64,000 nucleotides of DNA from NCBI GenBank assembly GCA_031216915.1, contig CM062296.1, positions 796,397,608-796,461,607 on the forward strand, read 5' to 3'. The notes under the pieces are model-generated. The model was not told the origin of the DNA and did no database searches. It saw only the letters and a program-made list of their open reading frames with translations. This DNA comes from Pictodentalium vernedei (Eukaryota > Mollusca > Scaphopoda > Dentaliida > Dentaliidae). Shown piece by piece: positions 22,190-34,696 of the stretch. A program made the position numbers and the translations under genes. How positions within the stretch are numbered: position 1 is the stretch's first letter; each line of letters opens with the position of its first letter.

Positions 22190-22656
22190 GGGGATGTCCA
22201 ACCTAACTTTGGTCAAATTTCATGTAATTTTCTTTCAAGTCTAAAAAAGCCCCAAAATGAATAACCCCCAATAAATTATATACCAAAATGCTTGGAATGA
22301 AACATAGAACATGCGGAAACTGAAATTTGCCATGGAACTGCTGCCATGTGTAAATAGCACCACCTGAAAGTCTGCTATGGCATAAGTAAGAGAACAAAAT
22401 TTTTACAATAAAATACCTCAAAATAAAATAACAGCTGTATTCTATAAACATTGAAGTATATGCTCGAAGAAATCTTTTCCTAATTCATGAAGGTAATAAA
22501 GATTGAGACCAAATGTTATAAGTGGAGTGCTCACTGATTGAAGGCAGACATTTTCTTTTGTTTATGTTTTGATTTGGGGAGTTCAACAAAGGTTAGCTTG
22601 AAGGAGTCCACCAGAAGTATGGAAGGACAAAAGTGTGTCTCCCAATATAAATATGT

Positions 22657-22953
22657 GGGGGCGCGGTGGCTCAGTTGGTAGAGGTGCTGGCTGCAAGCCG
22701 AGGGGTCCTCGGTTCGATTCCCACCTGCGGCAACCGTGTTGTGTCCTTGGGCAAGACACTTCACCCCCATTGCCCACGTGGGCGCGCGGTGACGCTGTGT
22801 ATGTTGGTATGTTGAGGAGCTGACAGTTGCTCGCCATTGCTCGGTGGTTCTCTCCGGGTACTCCGGCTTCCTCCACCCATAAACTGTCACGGTCATGGTT
22901 AGCCATTGTGCATAAATATGTGACCTTAAACACCAATAAATAAATAAATAAAT
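22657..22953 (+). mobile_element. tRNA-derived SINE
   Basis: The tRNA-like head contains an A-box (tggctcagttgg) and a B-box (ggttcgattccc), and the anticodon-like loop ctgcaag would read GCA (Cys). The body has ttgtgtccttgggcaagaca and ends in (taaa)n after taaacaccaa. A perfect 13-bp target site duplication aatataaatatgt flanks it (22644-22656 and 22954-22966). The 3' body matches the 5S-type SINE at 19690. Confidence 0.88.
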
Positions 22954-23129
22954 AATATAAATATGTATGTGTCACTGTAGTGGTTTGGAAAGAAACTATG
23001 ATATTCTCCTATGTAGAATGCACTGCAAAGTCATACATTGTAGTTGAATAAATATATTTACAAACCCCTTGCTCTGTAACCCCTTTTATCCCATGCATCA
23101 ATTTGATAGTGATTAAATTATTATACCCA

Positions 23130-24010
23130 CACTTTCGAAGAAAATGGGGACTACATGCATCTGTCCATCTGTCCGTCTGTGCATCCGTGTGTGAGTCCAT
23201 CTAAAAATATTCAGAACTTAAGTAAATTATTATTTTTTATAATATTTGTTGGTCACAGGTATGCCCACACTAGTTATTTTTTTTTTTATTTTTTTTTTTT
23301 TTATTACTTGTTCACTTAGAAATTGTGTCCGTCTGAGCCAAATTTTGTCTGTTCAGCCCGTATCTCGGGTATCGAATGTTCTTTTGCAATGAAATTTGCC
23401 ATGAACACTGCTTATGGTATAGGCTTTGAAAAAAGGATATTTCTCACATTCTCCTTTTTAGAGTTATCCCCCTTTTTTTACTTAGAAATTGTAGGAAATA
23501 GACATTATTTGTCTGTTCAGCCTGTATCTCAGGTATGGGTTATCGGATTTTGGTGAAATATGGCATGCAGTTTGTCTATGACAAAGGCTTCTGCCTCAAT
23601 GCATAAAACTTCCAAACACCAAACAATTTACTCTACCTTTTGACTTAGAAATTGTTGGAAATTGTTGAAAACTTTTGAAGAAAATTGGATGGGGGGGGGG
23701 GGGGCATACTGGAGTGGGGTTATTGGATTTCAATGAAATATGGCATGCAGTTTGCCTATGACAAAGGCTTCTGCCTCATTGCATAAAACTGCCAAACACC
23801 AAACAATTTACTATACCTTTTGACTTGGAAATTGTTGAAAACTTTTGAAGAAAATGGAGGGGGGGGGGGGGGTTATACTGGATTGCGTCCGTCCATCTGT
23901 GCATCCATCTGCCAGTCTGTACAAGAATATTCAGAAATGATATTTGTTGGTCATAGGTATGCCCACACTAGGCGGTACACCACGTGGGGGTATACACCGG
24001 ACGAAAGTCC
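23130..24010. repeat. Degenerate tandem repeat of about 180 bp with poly-G tracts
   Basis: The block gaaatatggcatgcagtttg ... ccaaacaccaaacaatttac recurs at about 23552 and 23732. The block aaaacttttgaagaaaat followed by a G run and (t)actgga recurs at about 23668 and 23837. Related gtccatctgtccgtctg stretches begin near 23155. No coding potential is seen. Confidence 0.7.
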
Positions 24011-26494
24011 AGCTCTTGTTAAATTTGTCTTGTTTATCAATAAGTATAATCGCTCTGTTTACTCTTGGACACCAATACACTCATGATATCTGTTGGAGAA
24101 GAAATAAGGGTAACTGTAACCTGTCACTGCAATAAACCATCTAATGTACTTAAAAGTACATTGTTATTCAAAACACATCAAATCAACCTTACATAACCAT
24201 TATTGCATGTACTTTCCCCAAGGAGGCTTACTGGCATATTGAGATCAGAAGGGCACATCCAGAGGGTCTCACATATTTTTTTCAAGAATGCAGTACACAA
24301 AGCAATCCCCAAAAGGTGACATGTGAGCTCCAGTTGACACAATAAATTTCCCGGGGGGGGGGGGCTCTCTTCCTTGTATGACTACCTCCGGCACTCAAGG
24401 CATTTGCCTTTTTTCTCAAAGTTTAACTCTTTTTTTCTTTTTGAAGATCCTGGCCACACACGTTCCAAACGCTATCAGACAGGTAACCCTCCAAATAAGA
24501 GTATCTGCAAAAATCATGTTACATTGCAAAACATTCTTTTTAGACTTTTAGTTCTGGACCTTTCATGCTTCTTACTTCCAACTATAACACTTAATTTATC
24601 GATTAATGGGTGAATAGAAAAGTCCTGCCATAATCAACATTTTGAGTTCCATAAGCCTTCAAAACAGGTTCGATAAAAGTGTCAAACATCATATTGGTGG
24701 CTTTATACAGAATATTCACTACGTTGTTGCTTGATAAGTAATAGGAACAAAATCTTCACCAGAAATATTTTGTAGCAATACATTTGAGGGTATCAGCAGG
24801 CACTTTCCAACAAATTGTAACAAATCAACTAGTTATAGACAAAATTTTCTAACTCAAAAGAGTGAAAAAGTACCACAACTCTGAAAAAATGTGGGACGAA
24901 ACACATGCTACAGCAGCTACACAGGCATTGTTTCCCCATGATGCTCGATCACAACACCAAATATCCTTCAAATTGCAGTAGCGGTGGTTGAGATACAAGG
25001 GAGAATGTTGGTACATGTAATAATGAATGGGTAAGACTAAGAGGACAGAGGTCACCACTGCACGGCCCTAGATGCACCTTTGATTTTCCAACTTCCAGGT
25101 CTGGGGCATAATAATCGCAACACACCCACCTTATCAATTCATAATTTCAGTAAAAATATAAGGAATTATCAATTTTAATTAATTTATAGATGATGGGAAA
25201 TATTTGGCTTCTTTCGCCTTGTCATACTATTAATTACCACAAACAATATCAGTTTCATGCCGACAAACAAAACTGAACGCATGTGGTCTGGATAATGAAG
25301 AAATTGCGAATATTTCGTGTATTTCATTTGTTTAAAAGCCAATTTCAGCTAATTTTGACCGTGGATTCGATAATTTGTTTCAATTTTGACCACACGGTCA
25401 CGCTGACAGTGGTTATGTTTATTGTAATATGCAAATTGGGAGATAGTTTCTGGTGAAGGAGATTTATCACATTTGTCAGTGTAAAACGATGACAAAAGAC
25501 ACTGATCGACGCTTGTGTTAGTATGGTTGGTTGCGAGAAAAAACTAAATTATCAGCATCGTCCAAGAGCACCTTATTTAGAAGCGTGAATGCATCATTTT
25601 CAGCCCATCTTGAATCGGTCCTTTGCAGACATCAAACACAGCCGTGACAAATTCCATGGTTACTAGGAAGTAAATAACTTCACAACATCGGGGGAAATTA
25701 ACACGCTCAATATAGTTCCAGGTCACTTGGAATATACTTCGTGAAAAAGTGATTTCTGAAGCATTCGGCTTACTTTGTTATGAATATTGCCTTATTTTAT
25801 GTGTATCGTCCCGATTTTATACACTCGGTTATTTTTTTACAAGTGGTTCATGTTGTCTTTCTAGTGCGCAATAATTCAGATTTTTTCTCAACAAAAAAGT
25901 TCAGATGGCCTGTAAACATGAGAGGGAATTTCGAACCATATTTTGCAGGTATGACATTAACAGCTCAAGTATTTGCTGTCACCTGTTTGCAAATCTGCTC
26001 ATACATTGTCTCGAACAAATAAAGGGCGTGATCACGTCCTTGCATTCTTACGATTGCCCAAATTGAGTATTTCTGCAAGAACCACATCGTAATCACATGA
26101 CCGGAATAAACATCATTGAAACATGGCCACATCTGGAACCTCCAAAATTTGTTTTGGTGTTATTACATTCAAACATCAAAACCCACCAGAGTGTGTGTCA
26201 AAAAAATGCTTTCTCCGAGTCTGTAGTATGTTATCATTATATTGAGGACAAGGCTTTCAAATTATTGATTATGTTGTGGTTTTACAGGTTCGATACTTAT
26301 GCCATTGGAAAACTAATCTTCTTCAAAATCATAAAATTCACTTTTTTTCCTGAAAAAATTATATGTACGTTTTCTATGCACTTTACTCATTATTTTGATA
26401 TATAATTTGCCTTTCCTTACTTCTCTTATCTGTTTCTGAGGCATTGGGAAAAATGTCAAAATATTGACCAAAGTTAGGTTGGACAACCCCTTAA

Positions 26495-27787
26495 ATAACG
26501 AAGGTTATCAAAGACTTTTTTAACTATGCTTTTCAATTCAATTAGGGCATTCAGAAACCATGAATGACCCAGCTTCTTATGTGAACTTGAAATTTATTTT
26601 AAATACTTTAAATATTTCTTTTTAAAAGAATATACCTTCTCTAAAAAGAAGAACATTCTCACAATGGGTAATCCTAAATTCCAAATCCGCTGCATTGAGG
26701 CAAATACAAAATCAACTGTATAGTAACAATAGTCATCACTGGTAGGGAAAGAGTTAGGGCATTCAGAAACCATGAAAGACACAGTTTTTCTGGGGGTGGG
26801 GGGGGGGGGTGGGGGGGGGGGGGAAGGGAGGGGGATTTTTTTCTCCACAATTCATCATGTTATAGCTATTGTTGTGTCCTCTATGGACATTTATTTTGAC
26901 ACGATGTCATATATGTTTTATGTTTTCTTTCGACTTCTCCCTCTTGTCCACTGACTTCTCCCTCCTGACCCCTGACTTCTCCCTGAAGTCTCTGGAGGGA
27001 GAAGTCACTTCTCCCTCTGGGTTACAGTGTCATTGACACTTTCATTTAACACATTACTGACATCTCAGTTTTTTTATTCTCTTTTTTAAGTCCACTCACA
27101 AACCAAATTCTAGGATTAGTTGGGTGTAAGCTTTAAATTCATTGCAGAAGTCCTCAGACTTTGTCTGTGCAATGACTATTCCTGACCATGGAACTTTACT
27201 AATGTGCTGACATTTCCTGAAGAATTACACCTAGAAAAGGTTCTAGACAGGTTATTTCCCTTCACACAAGTGAACGAAAAAGCTTGCTAAAGCCTAATTA
27301 TAGGGCTTAAAATGCATGCGAGAATTAGAATTGATTCTTCCAAATGATTCTCACAAGTAAAACAATGAGAATCAACGTCGATTCTCGCAAAATGTTCATT
27401 GGATTCTTGTTATAGATTTTTAAAGTGTCCTTAATGGCCTGGATAATTCTTATTTTTAGCTTCTTTAAAATAAAGTAACAACACTTTTAATTAGCAGGAG
27501 TGCCTAGTGAAGTTTTGCCTGCCTATACTTCACTAGAAACCATGCCAAGGTACTTTAACTTCCATCAGCAAGCCCACCAAAAGCTTGCATGTGGCATGCA
27601 AGACAAGGAAACTCACCAAACATGGAACTATACCTTAAGTGTTATGTTAATATATAAATACGAGGCGTGTTGCTTACTATGGAATATTTACTGACAAGCA
27701 AGGGTATGACCACACTTTCAAATTCCAAATTATTTAACAAATGAAAATTGATTCTTGCAGCATGAGTGCTAAAGAATCAAAACCGAT
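26495..27787. other. Non-coding stretch before element D
   Basis: It contains a direct repeat (ttagggcattcagaaaccat at about 26541 and 26753), a G-rich tract at 26791-26822, and a cluster of cttctccctc motifs with a short inverted copy at 26930-27020. No exon was recognised. Confidence 0.5.
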
Positions 27788-28869
27788 ATTTTTATACTGT
27801 ACCAATGACCCAGACATAGCTGGTGCTAACTCTTAAAATATAGGGCCAAACACAAATTTTGCCCCCCAATCCCCAAAATTTGCATCTAAAACTAAAGAAA
27901 ACATGTCCTGAAAGGCCCTCCACACCTCGCCCCCACTGCGCATGCGCAGTGTCAAGGACGTTCCGAAATTGGCGCCATTTATCATTCTAAGTTTGGCCCT
28001 TCATCAGTTAACATCTGACTGATCTTTGTGCTTTTAAATCTCAGTTTAAATGATGCCAGACACATAAATATTAGTGAAATGGTGATTCTAAGGAGGATAG
28101 AAAAGGAGGAGAGGAAAAGAATGTGTGACAGAATATTATCAGGGCTGTAACTTAAAATTTTTTAATGAAATTATGTTAAGTTACCTATTTTCAAGGCAGC
28201 AGCCATTTTGTTGTCATTCTGATTATTTAGTTACACTGTTTTTTCAAGTGTTTTTCCTCTCTCCCTGTCCTTTAAGTTCCCCCTAGCTATTCTCCCATGC
28301 TTTTGGCATAGTTTCTGTAATTATTATTACTAAAATTTCTTGGGAGTTTAAGCTTAATAACAGAATGAATTCTGTTCTTTCCCCATGTTTACGTCTTCAC
28401 CTACGGGTGGTTAGGCGTTGTGTTCTGCATCTACCATCTGATGTTCTGCAGTTTCTTCCCTGGAAGTCTCTGTTTTGCATCAGATGGTGTATTTTTGGTA
28501 ACTGATTTCGGGCCTGGGTGCCTGGAGTCTTATTTTAGTGTTTTTACACTCATTGTTTACATTTACAACAGCCCTCTGTGTGAGGGGGGGATTTCTAAAT
28601 AATAATATCTTTATGTTATTTTAATCATAACTAGATACATTATTATTGTTCGTAAGTGTTGAATAAATTGTTTAAAATATTTTTAAAATTTTTGTCCACA
28701 CTTAGGCTTGGGATCCATTGGGGCTCAACGTTACTTTTCAGAAACTTGGGCTGTTCTGAAAAAATATTTTTTCAAAATATTTTGATTTCAATTATTTTTT
28801 CTATATTAATGGATCATATTATTATTATGTATTTTGATTGCCAGGGGTTAGTGCGAGTACCAGGACTTG

Positions 28870-31800
28870 TTTTCTTTTCACATTGAAAGGATATTGATCA
28901 ATTGTTTTAAGAGGAAGTCTTCCTCTGACCTTATTATCATTCTATATGTGGTCAGTGTACTCGCATTAACTCCTGTTCTGTATCGTATGATTTCGATGAC
29001 AATATGGGAAGCGTATGTCACGGTATGTTGTTGGGGATTTGGACACTCCGGTCCTTTCCCCGCAGGGTCACTCTACTTTATCAATTTCTATTTCAGACGA
29101 TCAAGATTAGGGTGATGTATCTGTGATGTCTTCCAACAGTGTGCCTCCGTCGTCACAATTAATGAAGGGCTAGCGGAAAAGTGCTCATGTAATACGCCAA
29201 TTGCCTAAGAGGACCCTAGTAGGTTCGACGGCCTTTGACGTCCGCTAGCTCGCCCGGTGTAGCGTCCATTCACCGAATGGTTCGGCAGCCGGGTTCGTCC
29301 GTTGCGGTCTAGAAGGAATTTTGGGGTGATGCGAGCACTATAAAATTAACTTAATGCACACCCAGTGACGGCGGATCGGAGGGAGAACGGAGGAAGCCTT
29401 TTAGTCCGGTTCATAGCTCGTTCCGGTCCATCCGGTCGGCAAGCGAGAGAGGCCCCTCTCTCGTTCAACAACATCTGGCCCCAGATGTTGTGGTACAAAT
29501 GTGTCGTTAGCGGAGCATACGTCCGTCGCTCGGGACGCTCCGTTGTATAGGCAGTCCGCTGAGACTGCTAAGGCTTCCTCTTTTCGTCAGCGCACACGAC
29601 CGCACCTTGGCTGCGTGACCGCCGATATATTACCAGCTTTGCCGATCAAGGATTCTTCGGCGACCAGGTCACACCATCCGGCAGCCAGGGATTCGAGACC
29701 GATGGACTCCGGACGTTCGCATAGGAAGTATGCGGGAGCCATCTGATGCGGAGCTGCCCTCGGCGAAGCACCGATAGACTGCGCCTCCGCAGGTCTCGAC
29801 GCCGGACATTCTTGTGCACATAGCACAGCTTATCGCAGCATCCCAGCAGCCGACAGAAACGGTGTCGGATCGAGAATTATCCGACAGCGCTGGGTCGGTA
29901 GCCGGGGACTCGAGGCCTGCAGACTCCGGACGTTCGCATAGGAAGTGTGCGGGAGTCAACGTACACGGAGCTTCCAGCGGCAATGCATCGTAAGTCCGCT
30001 ACTGCACAGGCCTCGGGAACGGACGTGCTTTCCTTAATAGCACAGTTTATCGCAGCATCCCAGCATCAACTGAATCTGTCGCATATATTTTATCCGACGA
30101 TGCTGGGTCGGGACGCTCCACGGAAGCGGGTACGGACGTCCGAAAGTTTCATTCGGTCCGACGGGATACCGAAAGGGATTCGGTGGATTTCAAGCTTTCC
30201 CTTTCGGAACAACATATGCTGCGATGCCGGATAAGAAACTGATAGCGTCGGTGGACTTAGAAATTTTTGGTTCGGTTCAGGGACATCGTCCCTCAGTTCC
30301 GACATAGTCCAATAATGTCACACAAACTTTCGAATTATTGAACGACGCTATATATATTATTATTTTATGCTTGCTATCCAAGCATTTCTGGTTTCTTGTT
30401 CGAAGAGTTATGGAGATGTCTTCAAAAGTGTGCCTCTGTCGTCATAGTTAATGAAGAGTTAGCGGCAATAAGTGCTCATGGAATATGTCTATCGCTTACG
30501 GAGTGACATTCGCTAGCTCACCCGGTGTAGCGTACATTCATCGAATGGTTCGGCTGCCGGGTTCGTCCGTTGCGGTCTAGGAAGGAGATTTGGGTGATGC
30601 GAGCACTTTAATTACTTTAGTACTCACCCAGTGACGGCAGATTGAGGACAGATCGGAGGAAGCCAACAACATAGGGGACCGCATGTTGTGGTTCAGATAT
30701 TTTACATTCGGAGCATATGTCCGTTGCTCGGGACGCTCCGTTATATTGACAGTCCGAGAGACTGTCTTTAATGCTTCCTCATCCTCACAGCACGGCACAC
30801 GACCGCACATTGGCTACGTGACCTCGAGTATCCGATCAGTTTCGGCATTCAGTGATTCCACAGCGAATAGGTCGCGCCATCCGGTAGCCAAGCGACACGA
30901 GGCCTATACACTCCGTTCGCTCGCATATTGGAAGTATGCACGGGGTAACGATCTCGGAGCTTCCTGCGGCAATGCATCGTAAGACCGCTGCTCCTCAGGC
31001 CTCAGTGACGGACGTGCTATCCGAGTTAGCACAGTTGTTTCGCAGCATCCCAGCAATTGACGGTTTCTCGGTCGAATCAGGAATTATCCGACGGCGCTGG
31101 GTCGGTGCGGTCCGCGGTTGCATCAAGCTACGGACGACCGAACGCTTTATAGGGTCCGACAGGATGGCGAAAGGGATTCGAAAGATTTCGAGTTTTCCCT
31201 TTAGTTGTATCGGAAGATGCCTTTCATATCTTCTGGCATTTCTTCCAGTGATTATTGTTCGGACTTCATTGCTGCGATCTTGGATAAGAGACTTATAGCG
31301 TCATTGGACTCGGATTTTTCGATCGGTACAGGGACTTTGTCCCTGACTTACCGACGCAGTCCAATATTGCCATTACAACATGTGTTTTATTTTTCGACGC
31401 TATATATATTATATATATATACAAGCCTGCTACTAAGCATGATAGTTTAGTTTCTTGTCCGCGTGGCTCATTTCTGCCATTTTATCTTTTTTACATATAG
31501 TTTATTTTGGCAGAGCAGGGCATACCGAGAGTTCATATGCGTCTAGACGGTGTGATTAAAGACTGCATATATTCTTTTTCGCCGTTTATGTCTTTTCCAA
31601 TTTCAATGTTGGGAACGACATTATGTATAGTAGACTTAACTTAGACGCTTTATTATACGTAATCCGCCTTACTGAGGCGTTATCATTACGTCTTCAAGAA
31701 AAGATTTACGGGATATTATTCTCAATGTAATTTCTTTTGAGGGCAGTAGTTTGTTCACGTATAACTCCGCCCTTCAGTGGCTGATTGGAGTTGGTTAGAC

Positions 31801-31935
31801 GTGATGCAGCCCTAGCTACATCCACGCGTGGATAGTAGGTTAAGAACTCTCTCAGAGTTGCTTCGTTCTCGGAGGAGCTTCTCTTCGACGGCAACTTTCC
31901 GGCAATCCATGAATTGCTTGATTTATACATTCTCT
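28870..31935 (+). pseudogene. DIRS element D duplicated gag remnants
   Basis: There are two tandem gag-derived segments, beginning at about 28870 (gatgtcttcc block at 29123) and 30414, equivalent to those in C. The second runs to the deletion junction near 31905-31935. It has the same broken frames as C with a handful of extra substitutions. Confidence 0.72.
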
Positions 31936-31939
31936 TGTC

Positions 31940-33840
31940 TATCTAGTGTTACAAGAGATTCAGACTGGGGCAAACATTCGGTGGTTGACTCAGAGAGTGC
32001 CGCTGCAGTTGCCGGACCCTAGTGTGGCTGTTATGACGGTTGCCAGTCAAACAGATTGGGATATACTGATCCCTACGGATTCGAAGTGCCAGGGTCTTTG
32101 GGTTCCGCAGTCTTTTAGCTATCAGTTTAACTTCCGCGGAATAATGTTTTTTAGGCTTGCTTTATGTCATTGCATGGACATTATTCAGAAACGCATGCCC
32201 AAATTCCTGTCCTTTAATTCGACAGTAGTGGCGTATCTCCAGAACCAGGGAGGCACTCTTTCGTTTCCGTTATTCAATTTAATGGAAAGAATCCGTCTGT
32301 TGGTTATAGTACACCAAGTTCAGTTTTGGTCCGTCATATTCTGGGTCGTCTGATTGTTTTATCGCACTCCCGTTCTCTTACGGGTCGCTTGTTGCTGTCA
32401 GAATGGACTCTCAACAAACAAGTATTTAATCAGATTTGCTATCTATGGGAGCGCCCAATGATGTTTTATTTATGACACAGCTTGCTAATCAATTGCAGAC
32501 GTATGTGTTGGCTTGTCCAGATCTCTGAGCTAATACTGTTAACGCTCTATTGATCTATAGGACGGAATGATAGGATACGCGTATCCTCCGGCGCTGTAGT
32601 TTTAGCAGGTATTGCTAAGATAAACAACCACAATACATTTCTGTTGATAGCATCTCTATCTTCACAGAGATCATGAGTAATTTACTCTCTTGTCTACTGT
32701 GGATCTTAACGTGAAATCTTCCTCTATGTGAGGATCTTTTTTCACTGGGTAAATCGTGTCATCTTTATCACAACCAGCAAGGTCGCAACCTTCATGTATT
32801 CCGTTGTGTGGTCCGTATTGCATTGTAAGCACTGTACTGGACGAGCTTTGGACGCGATTTCTTACTATAGTAGATCCTCTTCTTCGCTATTCTATGCGAC
32901 TAAAGTGGAGGCTCTTCCGTCGTGGTGTAGGGATCATTATGTTCATATGGTTGATCCCTCCATACTACGCTTTGCTAGTTTTTAGTATACTTGTTTCACA
33001 AGATCTACTGCAGCCTGTTGTTATTTAGGTTATAGGTTTATGTTACCTCATACCTATGCACTCTACGATAGTTTACAATTGAGTCTTTTGTCTCTTTATC
33101 TAAGTCAGTTAGTAACTTTTTGATAAATAGACTTAGAATCTTTAGATTAAATTCCTATACGGATTTTAACTTCGGTTCTTATTTAGCTATGTAATCATTT
33201 GAGCCTCTGGAAACAGTAGTTTTCAAATTCTGACCTTTTAGACAGTAATTCTGTTGGTTTCTCTTTTACTGTAGAGTCAGTGAGTTTCATGCACTATCGA
33301 TGGATGATTTTCACTTTCATAGTTTCGGAATCAATACTTTCGTTACTATTTAGGTTGGATTGTTGCATAAGAGTTAGGCTCCTATTTCCGGAACCTATTA
33401 TTTTAAGGTCCTTCCGTCTTCGTATGGGCATAGGCCTTTACTCTTTCCGGGTACAGTTTATGTATTTATAAACAGATATCTGTTTATTACAAGGGCGTAA
33501 GCTTCTTCTGTCTTTGATGTCTAGTAGAAGGACGTTACGCTCCATTTTATTTTTAATGGATTCTATTAACTAGCGTACTGCTTATGGTATATCATTGGCT
33601 TAGCAGTTGTGCTTAAGATTTCGGCTCATGAAGTAAGAGTTCTTCTACTTCTTGGGCTTACATTAATAGTGTTGCTATTATAGATTTTTGAAGGCTGCTC
33701 ATTGCGCTCAGCCATCCATTCATGAATTTTATCTTAGAAATATCGAGTCCATTTCTGGAGGCCTCTATTGTTAGGTCTATTATCTACTGCTCAGAATGTC
33801 ATTCACTTAACAGTTGCTACTATAGCTAGGTAGGCTGTCT
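31940..33840 (+). pseudogene. DIRS element D RNase H and tyrosine recombinase remnants
   Basis: RNase H-derived sequence (ttcgacagtagtggcgtat, aaccagggaggcac) is followed by recombinase-derived sequence ending near the HEVR-equivalent box (gctcatgaagtaagag) and the tyrosine segment. There is no RT domain. The lesions match those of C. Confidence 0.72.
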
Positions 33841-34398
33841 GTTTCGGCAGTGTCTCCGTTCGGCTGCCCTCTTCGCTCTGGGCTATTTGACCCAGGGCAA
33901 GAAAAAGGGGGGGGGGGGGGGGGGAGGGTGTTCCCTTGGGTCACCTGTTTTTACTATGAAAACAAGGGGATACCTCCTCCGGAGTTAGTAATTCTGAGCT
34001 GTTATTGGGATGGTTGTTTAGTGAGAAGTTTAAGTTTATAAAATTCATTCAAGTCTTAGTTTTTAAAGTATAGCTTTTGAATATTGCATATGTCAACGGA
34101 CATGATTATGCAATTCTCACACACTTTTAGGAGTATAAGAGTCTCTATTCTCTAGACTTACTTTATTATTGGCTTACTTTAAAAATTATTAGTATAAGGA
34201 TTATTGGATATTAATAGAGTACATGGATGTATGAAGCTCAATTTTTGGAAGGTGTTGTATCTTTCTAATTTATCATAAATAAGAAAGATACATGTAAGAC
34301 CTATTACTTCTTTTCCCTACAGGGGATGACTCTATTTTATTTTATTGAGCGTATTCCATTTTGCTCTATGTCCTTGGCCCTCCAGCCTTTTTACTATT

Positions 34399-34487
34399 CA
34401 GCTATGTCTGGGTCATTGGTACAGTATAAAAATGTTAAAAAATTTATAGTAATTTGTGTATTTTTTATACTTACCAATGACCCAGAC
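34399..34487. repeat. Internal complementary region of element D
   Basis: It has the same fused left-end and right-end complement as the other copies, with two substitutions in the central AT block (aatttgtgtatttt). Confidence 0.85.
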
Positions 34488-34596
34488 GGGGATGGCCCTC
34501 CCAGGAGTTGGGAACTCTTGCCTCCCCGCTGAGTACATAGCGCTTACCAGGCACTGGTTATTAGAATGATAAATGGCGCCAATTTCGGAACGTCCT

Positions 34597-34696
34597 NNNN
34601 NNNNNNNNNNNNNNNNNNNNNNNNNNNNNNNNNNNNNNNNNNNNNNNNNNNNNNNNNNNNNNNNNNNNNNNNNNNNNNNNNNNNNNNNNNNNNNNN
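34597..34696. other. Assembly gap (100 N)
   Basis: Exactly 100 N residues, the usual placeholder for a gap of unknown size. It separates the end of DIRS element D from a satellite array, both repetitive, which probably explains the break. Confidence 0.98.

Larger units (their letters stand above)
22190..26490. mobile_element. Possible 4.3 kb TTAA-type DNA transposon with long inverted repeats
   Basis: The left end ggggatgtccaacctaactt and the right end (reverse complement ggggttgtccaacctaactt) match almost perfectly over about 27 bp. Weaker inverted similarity extends inward (for example ttatata(c/t)caaaat and atggcataagta). The right end is followed by TTAA (26491-26494) and the left is preceded by TTCA (22186-22189), possibly a mutated TTAA. 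Kolobok and piggyBac elements use TTAA. I find no recognisable transposase. A SINE and a tandem array lie inside. It could instead be two unrelated ends. Confidence 0.5.
27788..34596 (+). mobile_element. DIRS element D, near-identical twin of C, cut by gap
   Basis: It matches element C base for base over long stretches (only a few differences per 600 bp near the left end) with a constant offset of about 16.24 kb. It shares the RT deletion, the tandem gag duplication and the same frame lesions. The left flank (aatcaaaaccgat) differs from that of C (gctgaaatttgt), so it is a separate insertion rather than a copied block with flanks. The right terminal repeat is lost in the assembly gap. Confidence 0.88.

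Noticed and set aside
24448..24483. Possible 36-nt mini-exon between ttttgaag and gtaacc
   Set aside because: The splice-like edges are fair, but the 12-residue translation does not match the dehydrogenase or any family I recognise, and it lies inside a probable transposon.
11549..34596. Segmental duplication as the explanation for C and D
   Set aside because: Flanks immediately outside the left ITRs differ, and identity starts at the DIRS terminus. Gene conversion remains possible but needs two prior insertions.
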